DNA of 64,000 nucleotides, taken from Flagellimonas hadalis. GTDB taxonomy: Bacteria; Bacteroidota; Bacteroidia; Flavobacteriales; Flavobacteriaceae. Location: positions 186,001 through 250,000 of the forward strand of contig NZ_VNIK02000004.1 in assembly GCF_007785775.2 (NCBI RefSeq). Reading direction: 5' to 3'. The notes beneath the pieces are model-generated. The model was not told the DNA's origin. It ran no database searches and worked only from the letters and a program-made list of their open reading frames with translations. Numbering within the stretch: position 1 is the first letter of the stretch; each line of letters starts with the position of its first letter. The position numbers were made by a program, and so were the translations under genes. Shown here piece after piece: positions 46,875 to 54,756 of this stretch.

Positions 46875-47795
46875 ATGAAAAAATCGATCATTTTCTTGAT
46901 GCTCTTGGTAGGAGGGGCCTCAATGACACATTCACAGGAAAAGAAGGAACTCGACCGAAAGTCCATCATGGACATGTGCGGTTGTTACGAGGTCACATTT
47001 AAATATACCGAGACCTTCGCCCCGGAAATTGACTACGAGAAAAAACTGGACTACACCTCCAAGGCTTTGGAGCTTGCCTTGCCCATCATAGATGAGGAGA
47101 ACAAAATATCCCTGCAACATTTGTTGGTGATCAATGACAGTACAGTAATCAAGCATTGGAGACAGGATTGGTTGTTCGAGAACCAGAAAGTGTTCCACTA
47201 TAATGGGGACAATACCTGGAACTTTACCCAGCTGCCTGCCGATGCCGTGAAGGGGCAATGGACCCAAAAGGTATACCAAGTGGATGATAGCCCAAGGTAT
47301 TCCGGTTCTTCCACATGGGTGCACTACGATGGAAAGCATTTTTGGGAAAACACGAGCGATTCCCCACTGCCCCGAAGGGAGTATTCCAAGCGAAGCGATT
47401 ACAATGTGATGACAAGGGGCAACCGACAGGAAATCACTTCCTATGGATGGTTGCACGAGCAGGACAATGATAAGATCATTCGCGAAGAAGGTGCTGAAGA
47501 TGTGTTGTTGGCGCAAGAGAAAGGGTTCAATATCTACAAAAAGGTAGCCGATGCAGATTGTAAGGTGGCTACGGACTGGTGGGCAGCCCACAAGGATTTT
47601 TGGGCCAAGGCACGTGCCGCTTGGGACGAGGTCTATGAAAGGGAAGGTGACCTAACGCTTCTGAAGCAAGTGGATGGGCAACCGTTGTTTGTGCAGTTCT
47701 ATAGTCTGGAAGAGAAAAATGCGGACAAAGGGCAGATCTTAAATGTCATCAACAGCTTTGTTTCGGAGAAAAAAGGGGAAAATGCAGGTAAATAG
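46875..47795 (+). CDS. DUF6607 family secreted protein
   Basis: A 306-residue protein with a signal peptide (cleavage near MTHSQEKK). The mature part has an early MCGCYEVTFKYTETFA block and a run of tryptophan-rich strands (KHWRQDWLFENQKVFHY, STWVHYDGKHFWENT) typical of DUF6607. The function is not established; its position with a TonB receptor, HmuY-like lipoprotein and an FMN-binding protein points to haem or iron handling. It overlaps the FMN-binding gene by 14 bases. Confidence 0.83.
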   Translation: MKKSIIFLMLLVGGASMTHSQEKKELDRKSIMDMCGCYEVTFKYTETFAPEIDYEKKLDYTSKALELALPIIDEENKISLQHLLVINDSTVIKHWRQDWLFENQKVFHYNGDNTWNFTQLPADAVKGQWTQKVYQVDDSPRYSGSSTWVHYDGKHFWENTSDSPLPRREYSKRSDYNVMTRGNRQEITSYGWLHEQDNDKIIREEGAEDVLLAQEKGFNIYKKVADADCKVATDWWAAHKDFWAKARAAWDEVYEREGDLTLLKQVDGQPLFVQFYSLEEKNADKGQILNVINSFVSEKKGENAGK

Positions 47796-48333
47796 ATTGA
47801 GGCTTCCCGGCTTGATGGCACTTTGTGCAGCCTTTTTCTTTTTGGGCTTCAAGGCGGAAAAGATTCCCCCAAAGCTGAAGGAGAAACTGGACAATGCGTT
47901 GCTGACCACATTTGAGGTGGAGGACTTTACCTTGGAATTGATAGCCGTGGACCCCAAACTGAACCAAAAAACGCCATCGGAACTGGGTGGGGACAATCTT
48001 TTCAAGGTGATTGCCAATGGTTCCATCCTAGGCTATGCTTATTTGGGGGAGGCCCCGAGCATGAAGAACATTTTTGATTATGTGGTCCTTTTCAATCCGG
48101 ACCTGAGCATCAAAAAATCGAAAATACTGATATACCGTGAAGATCATGGTCGCCAAGTGGGCAGTCAGCGATGGCTGAAACAGTTCATCGGCAGAAAATC
48201 AGGCGAAAGGCTGGCTTATGGCGAGGACATCGATGGGATTTCCGGGGCGACCATCTCTGCAAAATCCATGACCTTGGCGGTGAGCAATATCTTGGAAAGC
48301 ATGAAGGTATTGCAGGACAATACAGTGTTTTGA
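47782..48333 (+). CDS. FMN-binding domain protein with covalent flavin site
   Basis: A 183-residue protein with an N-terminal membrane or signal segment (residues 8-24) and an FMN-binding domain ending in the covalent flavinylation motif DGISGATISA; Thr157 should carry FMN by a phosphodiester bond. The domain occurs in periplasmic electron transfer proteins. Working with the iron/haem genes, it could reduce iron outside the cytoplasm, which is inferred. ATG 47782 is preferred: it follows AAAAGGGGAAA, while the longer open frame lies inside DUF6607. Confidence 0.85.
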   Translation: MQVNRLRLPGLMALCAAFFFLGFKAEKIPPKLKEKLDNALLTTFEVEDFTLELIAVDPKLNQKTPSELGGDNLFKVIANGSILGYAYLGEAPSMKNIFDYVVLFNPDLSIKKSKILIYREDHGRQVGSQRWLKQFIGRKSGERLAYGEDIDGISGATISAKSMTLAVSNILESMKVLQDNTVF

Positions 48334-48357
48334 CCAAAGTAGGTTAATTTAATTCGG

Positions 48358-48389
48358 AAAGGCCGTTCCATTTTGGAGCGGCTTTTTTT
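48358..48389 (+). terminator. Terminator of the DUF6607/FMN-binding operon
   Basis: AAGGCCGTTCC-ATTTT-GGAGCGGCTT, stem with one wobble mismatch, followed by TTTTT. It is also the convergence point with the DUF3307 gene. Confidence 0.85.
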
Positions 48390-48390
48390 G

Positions 48391-49116
48391 TCACATACTT
48401 TCCGAGAGATGGGTGTACAACATACCGGATAGGATCGCCAATCCAAAGCTCAAAAGAGTACCGATGAGGACATACTCCGTCAATTTTCGGTTTTTGCCTT
48501 TGTTCAGATCACCAAAACGGAACACGGATTTGGCTGCGATGAGCAATCCGATGGCCGCCCATTGTTGGATCAGGATGAATCCAAAGACAAAGAGTCGCTC
48601 CAACATGCCGATGTAAGTGCCGGCATTTTTCAACGAGCCGCCCTCGCCCGATTCATCTTCCTTGGCAATTTCATCGATATAGGGGGCAAGCAGCATCCGC
48701 ATGATGATGCCCGACACAAAGGTGACGAACACCAGAAATGTGGCCAGCAAAAGGCTTTTCTCCTCCCAAAGACCTGAAAGATCTATTGGGAAAGGATGGG
48801 CCCAATATACAATGCTGGCAATGACCAAAAGGTGCAATACCTGGTCCAGTACAAAGAGCCACCGATAGTTTTTTTGGTTGGTGAGGTAAAGTTTTCCCAA
48901 ATCGATGAGCAGATGGGTCACCACAATGCAGACCACTGCACCCAAATATCGAAATTGGAGAATGAGCAAAAGGGCCAACAGATGTACGCCGATGTGGAAA
49001 TAAAGGTATTTTGACCTTCCTTTCTTTTGAAGTTTGTCGGCTACCCAATGGGCAGGTTGCAGCACAAAATCCCCGATAAAATGGGCCAAAAGGAGTTTTA
49101 GGGCGAGTAGTGTCAT
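48391..49116 (-). CDS. DUF3307 family membrane protein
   Basis: A 241-residue inner-membrane protein with about six hydrophobic segments. The N-terminus LLLAHFIGDFVLQPAHWVAD is the DUF3307 signature. Function unknown; the family pairs with SatD. Its ATG overlaps the SatD stop by 4 bases (ATGA), indicating coupled translation. Confidence 0.88.
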   Translation of the reverse strand: MTLLALKLLLAHFIGDFVLQPAHWVADKLQKKGRSKYLYFHIGVHLLALLLILQFRYLGAVVCIVVTHLLIDLGKLYLTNQKNYRWLFVLDQVLHLLVIASIVYWAHPFPIDLSGLWEEKSLLLATFLVFVTFVSGIIMRMLLAPYIDEIAKEDESGEGGSLKNAGTYIGMLERLFVFGFILIQQWAAIGLLIAAKSVFRFGDLNKGKNRKLTEYVLIGTLLSFGLAILSGMLYTHLSESM

Positions 49117-49712
49117 AAGTGGACGAGTTGGGTTTTGTAAAATTCGATCATTTTTTGCACTTCGTCAAAACCGGCCTTTTTGAGTTCCTCGCTGATGTTC
49201 CCCTGTGATTTGCCGAGCAACGATGCTAGCTCCCTTTGGTTCATTTCCGGGTTTTCGATGGCACTTTTCACCGTTTTTGAGATGGCGGGCGTCCAATTGT
49301 CCATGGTCAACAAGGCCAGTTCCAAGAACAGGTTGATGTGTCCGTCAAAGCTGGCATTGGACGTTTTTATGGCCAGGTTCTGCTTTTTTAGGTTTTCGAA
49401 GCCCTTGCCCGAATATACAAAAGCTTCCCCGTTGGATTCCGTGATCTTTTCTGCGTTGTATGTCTTTTCGCCCAACCCGATGGCTATCCGAACGTCCATG
49501 TGACGTATCTGTTTCAGGCAGGCTTTTATGTAGAGGGCGGCTTCCAATGCCTTTTTCGGCTCGGTCTGCAACTGAAAACTGTCGCCCCTATAGATTTCCC
49601 AATCCGAAGGTTCGTTTCCATAGCGGTCCAAAGCCTGTTTCAAGAGGGGGAGCCATTCGGAGGTCTTGTGTTCCGTGGAATTTTTGATGTCACCTGTGAG
49701 TACTGCAACCAT
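49113..49712 (-). CDS. SatD family protein with C-terminal helix-turn-helix
   Basis: A 199-residue protein with an N-terminal SatD domain (VAVLTGDIKNSTEHK, then EIYRGDSFQL and VRIAIGLGEK) and a C-terminal winged or HTH part (NQRELASLLGKSQGNISEEL) near residues 153-175. SatD was named from a Streptococcus mutans acid-tolerance operon; its biochemical role is not known. The HTH suggests it regulates transcription, and the obvious candidate target is the repeated operator 30-100 bases upstream of its own gene. It is followed by the coupled DUF3307 gene. Confidence 0.85.
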   Translation of the reverse strand: MVAVLTGDIKNSTEHKTSEWLPLLKQALDRYGNEPSDWEIYRGDSFQLQTEPKKALEAALYIKACLKQIRHMDVRIAIGLGEKTYNAEKITESNGEAFVYSGKGFENLKKQNLAIKTSNASFDGHINLFLELALLTMDNWTPAISKTVKSAIENPEMNQRELASLLGKSQGNISEELKKAGFDEVQKMIEFYKTQLVHL

Positions 49713-49741
49713 TTGCTATAATTGAAATATCCGTCAAAAAG

Positions 49742-49817
49742 CAGATAACTTTAAATATCTGTTTATTTGCAGATAATCAAATATATCTGTTTATTTACAG
49801 ATAATCAAAAATATCTG
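49742..49817. promoter_or_regulatory. Six alternating half-sites at 14-bp steps upstream of satD
   Basis: CAGATA at 49742, 49770 and 49798 alternates with TATCTG at 49756, 49784 and 49812; each is separated by exactly 8 bases. This makes overlapping dyads of 20 bp in a 28-bp repeat. It is 30 bases upstream of the satD start. Confidence 0.85.
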
Positions 49818-49869
49818 TAAAAGTTTTTGGAAGAAATCAGCATCGATGGCCCTTGATGCAAAGTGGCAT

Positions 49870-49904
49870 AAAAAAAGAAGCCGCGACCATGGCACGGCGC
49901 GGCT
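49870..49904 (-). terminator. Terminator of the 151-residue periplasmic protein gene
   Basis: On the minus strand AGCCGCG...CGCGGCT is followed by TCTTTTTTT. Confidence 0.85.
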
Positions 49905-49926
49905 CCTCAAAAATCAACAAAAAACA

Positions 49927-50382
49927 TTATCCTCTGCTTCCTCTCTGCTGCATTCTCTTTTTGCCATGCATGGCTTTTTGTTTTTTCATCTTTTTCCAGG
50001 ACTGGTATTGCTCGTCATCCAGTATTTCCTTCATTTTGGTCTGGAGGGCAATCTGGTGGTCCAACCGGGCATTCTCCATTTTAAACCTTTCTTCGGAAGT
50101 GGGTTTCTGCCATTCGCCACTATCCTTTTTCTCCTTTATTTCTTCCCATTTCTCCTTGCGAGACTTGGCCTCGTCCAACTGAAGTTTCATTATTTTTTCC
50201 TGCTGGGTCTTGGTAAGGTCCAAGGCCAATGTCATTTTTTTGGTCTGCAAAGTGGCCATCTGTTCCGCGGTCAGGTCCATTTTTGGACTTTTTCGAGATT
50301 TATGGCCATCATTTTTTTGGGCTACCACACCAAGACTGGTGAGCAACAACACCATTACTGCTAATCGTTTCATATGCTTCAT
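49927..50382 (-). CDS. Helical periplasmic protein, Spy/CpxP-like in style
   Basis: A 151-residue protein with a signal peptide (cleavage near VVAQKN) and a long, charged, purely helical mature part with repeated KMTLALDLTKTQQEKI and DEEQYQSWKKMKKQK patterns. The LT-x-x-Q spacing resembles Spy/CpxP periplasmic chaperone folds, but the identity is uncertain. The C-terminus is very basic (HGKKRMQQRGSRG). It is probably a stress-related envelope protein. Confidence 0.75.
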   Translation of the reverse strand: MKHMKRLAVMVLLLTSLGVVAQKNDGHKSRKSPKMDLTAEQMATLQTKKMTLALDLTKTQQEKIMKLQLDEAKSRKEKWEEIKEKKDSGEWQKPTSEERFKMENARLDHQIALQTKMKEILDDEQYQSWKKMKKQKAMHGKKRMQQRGSRG

Positions 50383-50476
50383 TTTTAATGATTTGTTCCT
50401 TGGACGGAGATATGGTCCATAGGTTTAATCATAAAAGCATGAATTGGGACACTTTTAACAACGGTTGTTGGGAAAA

Positions 50477-50662
50477 CTATTTGTTTTCCTCCTGAAGGTC
50501 TTGCGGATTTTCCAAATCTTTGGCATCGTGAAACTCAGCCTCTACGTAAGTTTTGGAATTGAGATTGTCTTGGAACTTATCCTGCTGCTCCACTTCGTAG
50601 TAGATGATGGAAGCAATCACAAAACAGGAAAAATAGATGAGGCTTTTAGTCTTGTAGGTCAT
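50477..50662 (-). CDS. Small single-helix membrane protein
   Basis: A 61-residue protein with one membrane helix near residues 7-22 (LIYFSCFVIASIIYYEV) and an acidic hydrophilic C-terminus. Function unknown. It lies alone between two minus-strand genes. Confidence 0.6.
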   Translation of the reverse strand: MTYKTKSLIYFSCFVIASIIYYEVEQQDKFQDNLNSKTYVEAEFHDAKDLENPQDLQEENK

Positions 50663-50754
50663 GATGTGGTGATTTGGGATTACTAAAGTAATAAAACCAT
50701 TTCACAATCAGGCCGATATGTTGCGAAAGTGAATTTTTTATATGTGAAAAGGGT

Positions 50755-50795
50755 AAAAAAGAAGGTGTAGCCAGCTTTTCGGCCGACTACACCTT
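50755..50795 (-). terminator. Terminator of the zinc metalloprotease gene
   Basis: On the minus strand AAGGTGTAG...CTACACCTT is followed by CTTTTTTACC; it lies 26 bases after the protease stop. Confidence 0.88.
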
Positions 50796-50820
50796 AAAGG
50801 ATAATTTCCTACAGATTAAA

Positions 50821-53319
50821 TTACTTTGGATCCAAGATTTGATCGATGCGTTCCAATGCATCCTGCAAATGGTATCGGCTCATCGTATCCGAAGTGCGCG
50901 ACAGTCCATTTCGGATGTCCCTTTTTAGGTTGTTGAGCTCTCCCCGGGCCACGGAACGGATATCTGATTGGCTTGCATGGATGGCCGTGGATTTGCGGTA
51001 TCCACCAAAATCTTCCTGTTTTTCCTGGCTCTCAGCGGTCATAAGGTAACCCAAGCGATCGATGTGCGCTTTTTGAAGGTTTCTTCGGTAAGTGTCTATC
51101 GCTTTTCCGCTTCGGGTTTCGGACCAAATTCCATTACGCAGGTCCTGCATCAGTTCCAGGATCCCATAGGCATCTTTTCCGTTGATGGTCTCGTTTTCGA
51201 TGACCCTGGCCAATTTGCCCATCTGTAACATGGTGTTGAGATAGGTCTCTTGCACGGAACGGATGCGCTCCAACGATCCTGAATATTGTGTCTTGTTGAA
51301 AATGTTCTGATCGATCAACCATTCAGGGGTTTCAAAAAGCTGTTCTTGCATGAATTTCATGCTGTTCTTTTGGTGGGCTTTGCTCACATGGGTATAAACA
51401 GCACCTTCCTGATCGGCCGTTTTGTGGTATTCGTAAACCCCTCCTATGTTATTGGACACGTGGCCCATATACCTTTGGAACTGTGAAACGACCTGGCCGT
51501 AAAGAATACCAAGGTTATCATAGTTCTCACCGGCTTCAGTGGTCCATTCCATAAGATTTGGAACAATACGCTTCAGATTGGCGATACCATACATGCTTGC
51601 CTTGATGGCGTCATCGCCCAAATCCTCGGTCTGTGAGCTCGGATCGTGGATGTCGCCCACTTGTTGATGGCCAAATCGATACATGGGGTCACCTGCATGT
51701 TCCAAGATCCAACTGTTCAAAATAGGTTTTTCCTCCTCTGCGGTCTTGTCCAAAATAGGTCGGTACCCCCAACTGATGGAGTATTTGTCGTAAACGCCGA
51801 TATTGGGCATCAGGGCAACCCCTTCGTCCCCGGGCTGGGCCACATAATTGAACCGCGCATAATCCATAATGGAAGGAGCAGTACCATTTTTCTGGGTGAA
51901 ACTTGCCGAACGAAGGGAATCCACAGGATAGGCAACACTGCTGCCCATGTTGTGTGGAAGGCCCAAGGTGTGGCCAACTTCATGGGAAGAAACAAAACGG
52001 ATCAGCCTGCCCATGATGTCCTTTTTGAACTCCACTTTCCTGGCCTCTGGGTTGATGGCCGCAGTTTGGACAAAATACCAATTGCGGAGCAAGGTCATTA
52101 CATTATGGTACCAATTGATGTCGGACTCCAATATCTCACCGCTTCTGGGGTCGCTCACGTGAGGACCATTGGCATTGGGAATGGGGGAGGCCAAGTAACG
52201 TACCACGGAATACCGTACATCCTCTGGAGACCACTCTGGGTCTTCCTCGGGCGATGGAGGATCTTTGGCGATGATGGCGTTCTTGAACCCTGCTGCCTCA
52301 AAGGCAACCTGCCAATCCTCTATACCTTGTTTGATGAACGGGACCCATTCTTTTGGGGTGGCGCGATCTACATAATATATAATGGGCTTTTTGGGCTCAA
52401 CGAGCTCCCCGGCCTTGAATTTTTCAATGTCCTCGTCCTTGACCTCCAATCTCCAGCGGTCCAGATAGGTCACCGTTTTGCTCTCTTGGGCATCCAGGCC
52501 ATAATCCACCTGTCCTCTGGCAAACCAGCCTACGCGTCGGTCAAAATAGCGACGTTTCATGGGTTCTTTGGGCAGAAGGATCATGGAGTTGTTGATCTCG
52601 ATGGAAATAGATCCCAAACTGGCGTTGCTCGGCGGATCACTGGAGGCATAGGTCTTTACGTGGCGTGCCTCGATGTTCAGGGGGTAACTTTTGATGGACT
52701 CGATATAGCTCCTCTCATTGTCCAATCGGGAAATCTTATAGCGTTTGCGGTATCCATCGGGCAATCCCAGTGCGTTCACATCTTTGGTGAACAGGGGATC
52801 GACCTCGATGACCGTGGCGGGATTCAGCGAATCTTTTTTGTTGAACGCCTTGATGTCAAAAGCGTATAGCACAGGTTCAAAATTGGAATTGACCACGGCT
52901 TCGTGTACGGGAAGTGAATCGGCGGCCACATTTTCATAGGATGCAACACGAAGCAAAATCTGCTTGGGCCTTTTTTCCCAACGCAATACTTGGGTGTTGA
53001 TCTTGCCCCCGCCAAAACCGATACCCGTAGCGGTCTTGGAGATACGGGTCACCATCAGCATTTCCCGGTTCAATAAGGAATCTGGAATTTCATAGTAAAA
53101 TTTGTCATCGACCGTATGGACACTGAAAAGTCCTGTGTCCGTTTTGGCCTCTTTGGTGATGACCTTGTCATAAGGTTGGATTTCACCGGGCTTGGGCTTG
53201 TCGTCCTTTTTTTGTTCGGTAGCTTTCTTTTTCTTTTTGAAAAGTTGGGCCTCTGCGGTGTGGTAAGAGCCCAACAAAGCAATCAATACGAGTAGTTGAG
53301 GTAGAAATCTTTTTATCAT
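50821..53319 (-). CDS. Secreted zinc metalloprotease (DUF5117/DUF5118 type)
   Basis: An 832-residue secreted metzincin-like protease. A signal peptide is followed by a KKKKATEQKKDDKPKPG linker, a large N-terminal region (about 60-400) of DUF5118/DUF5117 type, and the extended zinc motif SSHEVGHTLGLPHNMGSS near residue 450, with three histidines in HExxHxxGxxH. A helical C-terminal region follows. Such proteins are common in Bacteroidota and most are uncharacterised. It is monocistronic. Confidence 0.9.
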   Translation of the reverse strand: MIKRFLPQLLVLIALLGSYHTAEAQLFKKKKKATEQKKDDKPKPGEIQPYDKVITKEAKTDTGLFSVHTVDDKFYYEIPDSLLNREMLMVTRISKTATGIGFGGGKINTQVLRWEKRPKQILLRVASYENVAADSLPVHEAVVNSNFEPVLYAFDIKAFNKKDSLNPATVIEVDPLFTKDVNALGLPDGYRKRYKISRLDNERSYIESIKSYPLNIEARHVKTYASSDPPSNASLGSISIEINNSMILLPKEPMKRRYFDRRVGWFARGQVDYGLDAQESKTVTYLDRWRLEVKDEDIEKFKAGELVEPKKPIIYYVDRATPKEWVPFIKQGIEDWQVAFEAAGFKNAIIAKDPPSPEEDPEWSPEDVRYSVVRYLASPIPNANGPHVSDPRSGEILESDINWYHNVMTLLRNWYFVQTAAINPEARKVEFKKDIMGRLIRFVSSHEVGHTLGLPHNMGSSVAYPVDSLRSASFTQKNGTAPSIMDYARFNYVAQPGDEGVALMPNIGVYDKYSISWGYRPILDKTAEEEKPILNSWILEHAGDPMYRFGHQQVGDIHDPSSQTEDLGDDAIKASMYGIANLKRIVPNLMEWTTEAGENYDNLGILYGQVVSQFQRYMGHVSNNIGGVYEYHKTADQEGAVYTHVSKAHQKNSMKFMQEQLFETPEWLIDQNIFNKTQYSGSLERIRSVQETYLNTMLQMGKLARVIENETINGKDAYGILELMQDLRNGIWSETRSGKAIDTYRRNLQKAHIDRLGYLMTAESQEKQEDFGGYRKSTAIHASQSDIRSVARGELNNLKRDIRNGLSRTSDTMSRYHLQDALERIDQILDPK

Positions 53320-53520
53320 TAGATGTTAGTTTGGATAAGTAAAAGCCTTCAAAGAACCTAAAAATGATCAAAACATACTGTTAAATAAATATTAACGCAA
53401 AATTTTTTACAGAAAAATGAAACCTTCGGGAATCCTGCATTTTATTGGTGCTCCCCGCTGAAACCCCACCTATTGCTGGGCTGATGGCAAATCGGTTTTT
53501 CGTTAAAAGATCGTAAATGC

Positions 53521-53570
53521 TGTAACAATTCGAAATGTACATAGTCTTATAAGCATATCATCAATCAAAA
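53521..53570 (+). promoter_or_regulatory. Candidate alternative promoter and leader of the acidic repeat protein gene
   Basis: TGTAACA at 53521, then CTTATAAG at 53546 (25 bases later) and TATCATCAATCAAAA at 53556-53570, just before the ATG. The same layout is seen at 28137 and 62882. Confidence 0.6.
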
Positions 53571-53583
53571 AATTCAATCAAAA

Positions 53584-54303
53584 ATGAACAAGTTATTAAT
53601 CATCTGTGGTAGTGTTCTATTGAGTAGTTCCGCCATGGCAAACGACCAGCAGAAAACCGGGGTTGTACAGGACAGAACTGAGACCGCCGGTACATTGGAG
53701 AACAATTATACGGCACTGAACATTGGTGCTGATTGGAGTGGATCAACTAAGGATATGTCCGATTGGACCTATGAGTTGAATTTAAATGAAATAGATTATA
53801 TAGAGGAAGAGCCGGAAATAGACCTCGGTTTTGATACCTCGGATTATCTTCCAAAGGATTTTAATCCCTATGCAAGCTATTTTGATTTGAATTCCGTCAT
53901 ATACCTCGAAAACGAAGTTGAACCAAGTCTGGGATTCGATACCCGAAAATATCTTCCTGCAGATTTTGACCCTTACTCCGATGTAGTGGATGTACATTCC
54001 ATCAACTATATGGAAGATGAGGATATGGACCTAGGTTTCAATACTTGGGATTACCTGCCCGAAGATTTTTCACCCTATGAGGTGTATGTAGATCTAAAAT
54101 CCATCCCCTATGTGGAGGACGAGATCGAACTCGAACTGGGATTGGACAGTACTTACGAACTTCCTGCAGACTTTGATCCATACACCAGTGTGGTGGCCAT
54201 AAGCGGCATCAACTACATGGAGGATGAAGATATAGAATTGGGCTTCGATACGTCAAGGTATCTCCCTGAAGGTTTTGATCCATACTCAGGGTCAATGCAG
54301 TAA
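53584..54303 (+). CDS. Secreted acidic protein with five repeats
   Basis: A 239-residue protein with a signal peptide (cleavage near SAMANDQ) and five repeats of 34-35 residues. Each has an L-G-F-D-T-x-x-Y-L-P-x-D-F-x-P-Y core, with LGF or LGL at residues 81, 116, 150, 185 and 219, joined by acidic stretches such as YIEEEPEID and YMEDEDMD. No cysteine is in the mature part. The repeats are highly acidic and could bind calcium or other cations; that is inferred and no EF-hand is present. I do not recognise a named family. It has the alternative-promoter layout and a strong terminator, so it is likely a single, regulated gene. Confidence 0.82.
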   Translation: MNKLLIICGSVLLSSSAMANDQQKTGVVQDRTETAGTLENNYTALNIGADWSGSTKDMSDWTYELNLNEIDYIEEEPEIDLGFDTSDYLPKDFNPYASYFDLNSVIYLENEVEPSLGFDTRKYLPADFDPYSDVVDVHSINYMEDEDMDLGFNTWDYLPEDFSPYEVYVDLKSIPYVEDEIELELGLDSTYELPADFDPYTSVVAISGINYMEDEDIELGFDTSRYLPEGFDPYSGSMQ

Positions 54304-54327
54304 AATGTTCTTCATTTTACAACTTAT

Positions 54328-54369
54328 TTGAGTTAGCTGAAAAACCCCTCGACCGAGGGGTTTTGTTTT
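54328..54369. terminator. Terminator of the acidic repeat protein gene with TTGAGTTAG element
   Basis: TTGAGTTAG (54328-54336) precedes a stem AAAACCCCTCG-AC-CGAGGGGTTTT (54341-54364) with a T run following. It is strong on the plus strand. Confidence 0.9.
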
Positions 54370-54616
54370 TTCAAAACCTCTTTTTGGAGTAAATCGAATG
54401 GGTAATCTGCTGGTTAACAAAAAAATAACACCGTTTTGTCCAAAATAATGAACTGCAACAAAAAAGACGCATCATTGCGAAATGTGCAATATTTGAAATC
54501 ATTTAAAATATGTTTTTTAACATATTTCAGCTTGAGGTGAATTATATTTCGAATGTGATTTTTCTGGCCTTCGTTAACAAAAGGCTAATTATAATGATCT
54601 TTAGAATTAGAGGTCA
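54370..54616. other. Non-coding stretch upstream of the candidate small RNA
   Basis: No gene is visible. The sequence is AT-rich and contains a 9-bp perfect dyad AAATATGTT-TTTT-AACATATTT (54506-54527), which may be an operator for the transcript that starts downstream. Confidence 0.45.
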
Positions 54617-54756
54617 TACCTTTGTACCATCAAAGTGCTGGTTGAGTCCCAGCGCTGATAAGAGTGAGTAACATAAGGTTGAGTTAGTTTCTTACATTTT
54701 TTTGAGTTAGTTAGTTTGTGAATGGCCCCTCTGGACGGAGGGGCCATTTATTTTTT
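54617..54756 (+). ncRNA. Candidate structured small RNA with its own promoter and terminator
   Basis: TACCTTTG (54617-54624) matches the -7 consensus. Transcription would start near 54632 and end at the terminator AATGGCCCCTC-TGGACG-GAGGGGCCATT (54721-54748) with a T tail. Inside, GTGCTGG...CCCAGCGCT forms a 5' hairpin, and TTGAGTTAG occurs at 54679 and 54702. No open frame with a start fills the space, and no plus-strand gene follows. Expression is not shown. Confidence 0.5.

Noticed and set aside
51646..52869. A 407-codon plus-strand open frame in the zinc protease
   Set aside because: Antisense to the protease and its HExxHxxGxxH motif; no own signal.
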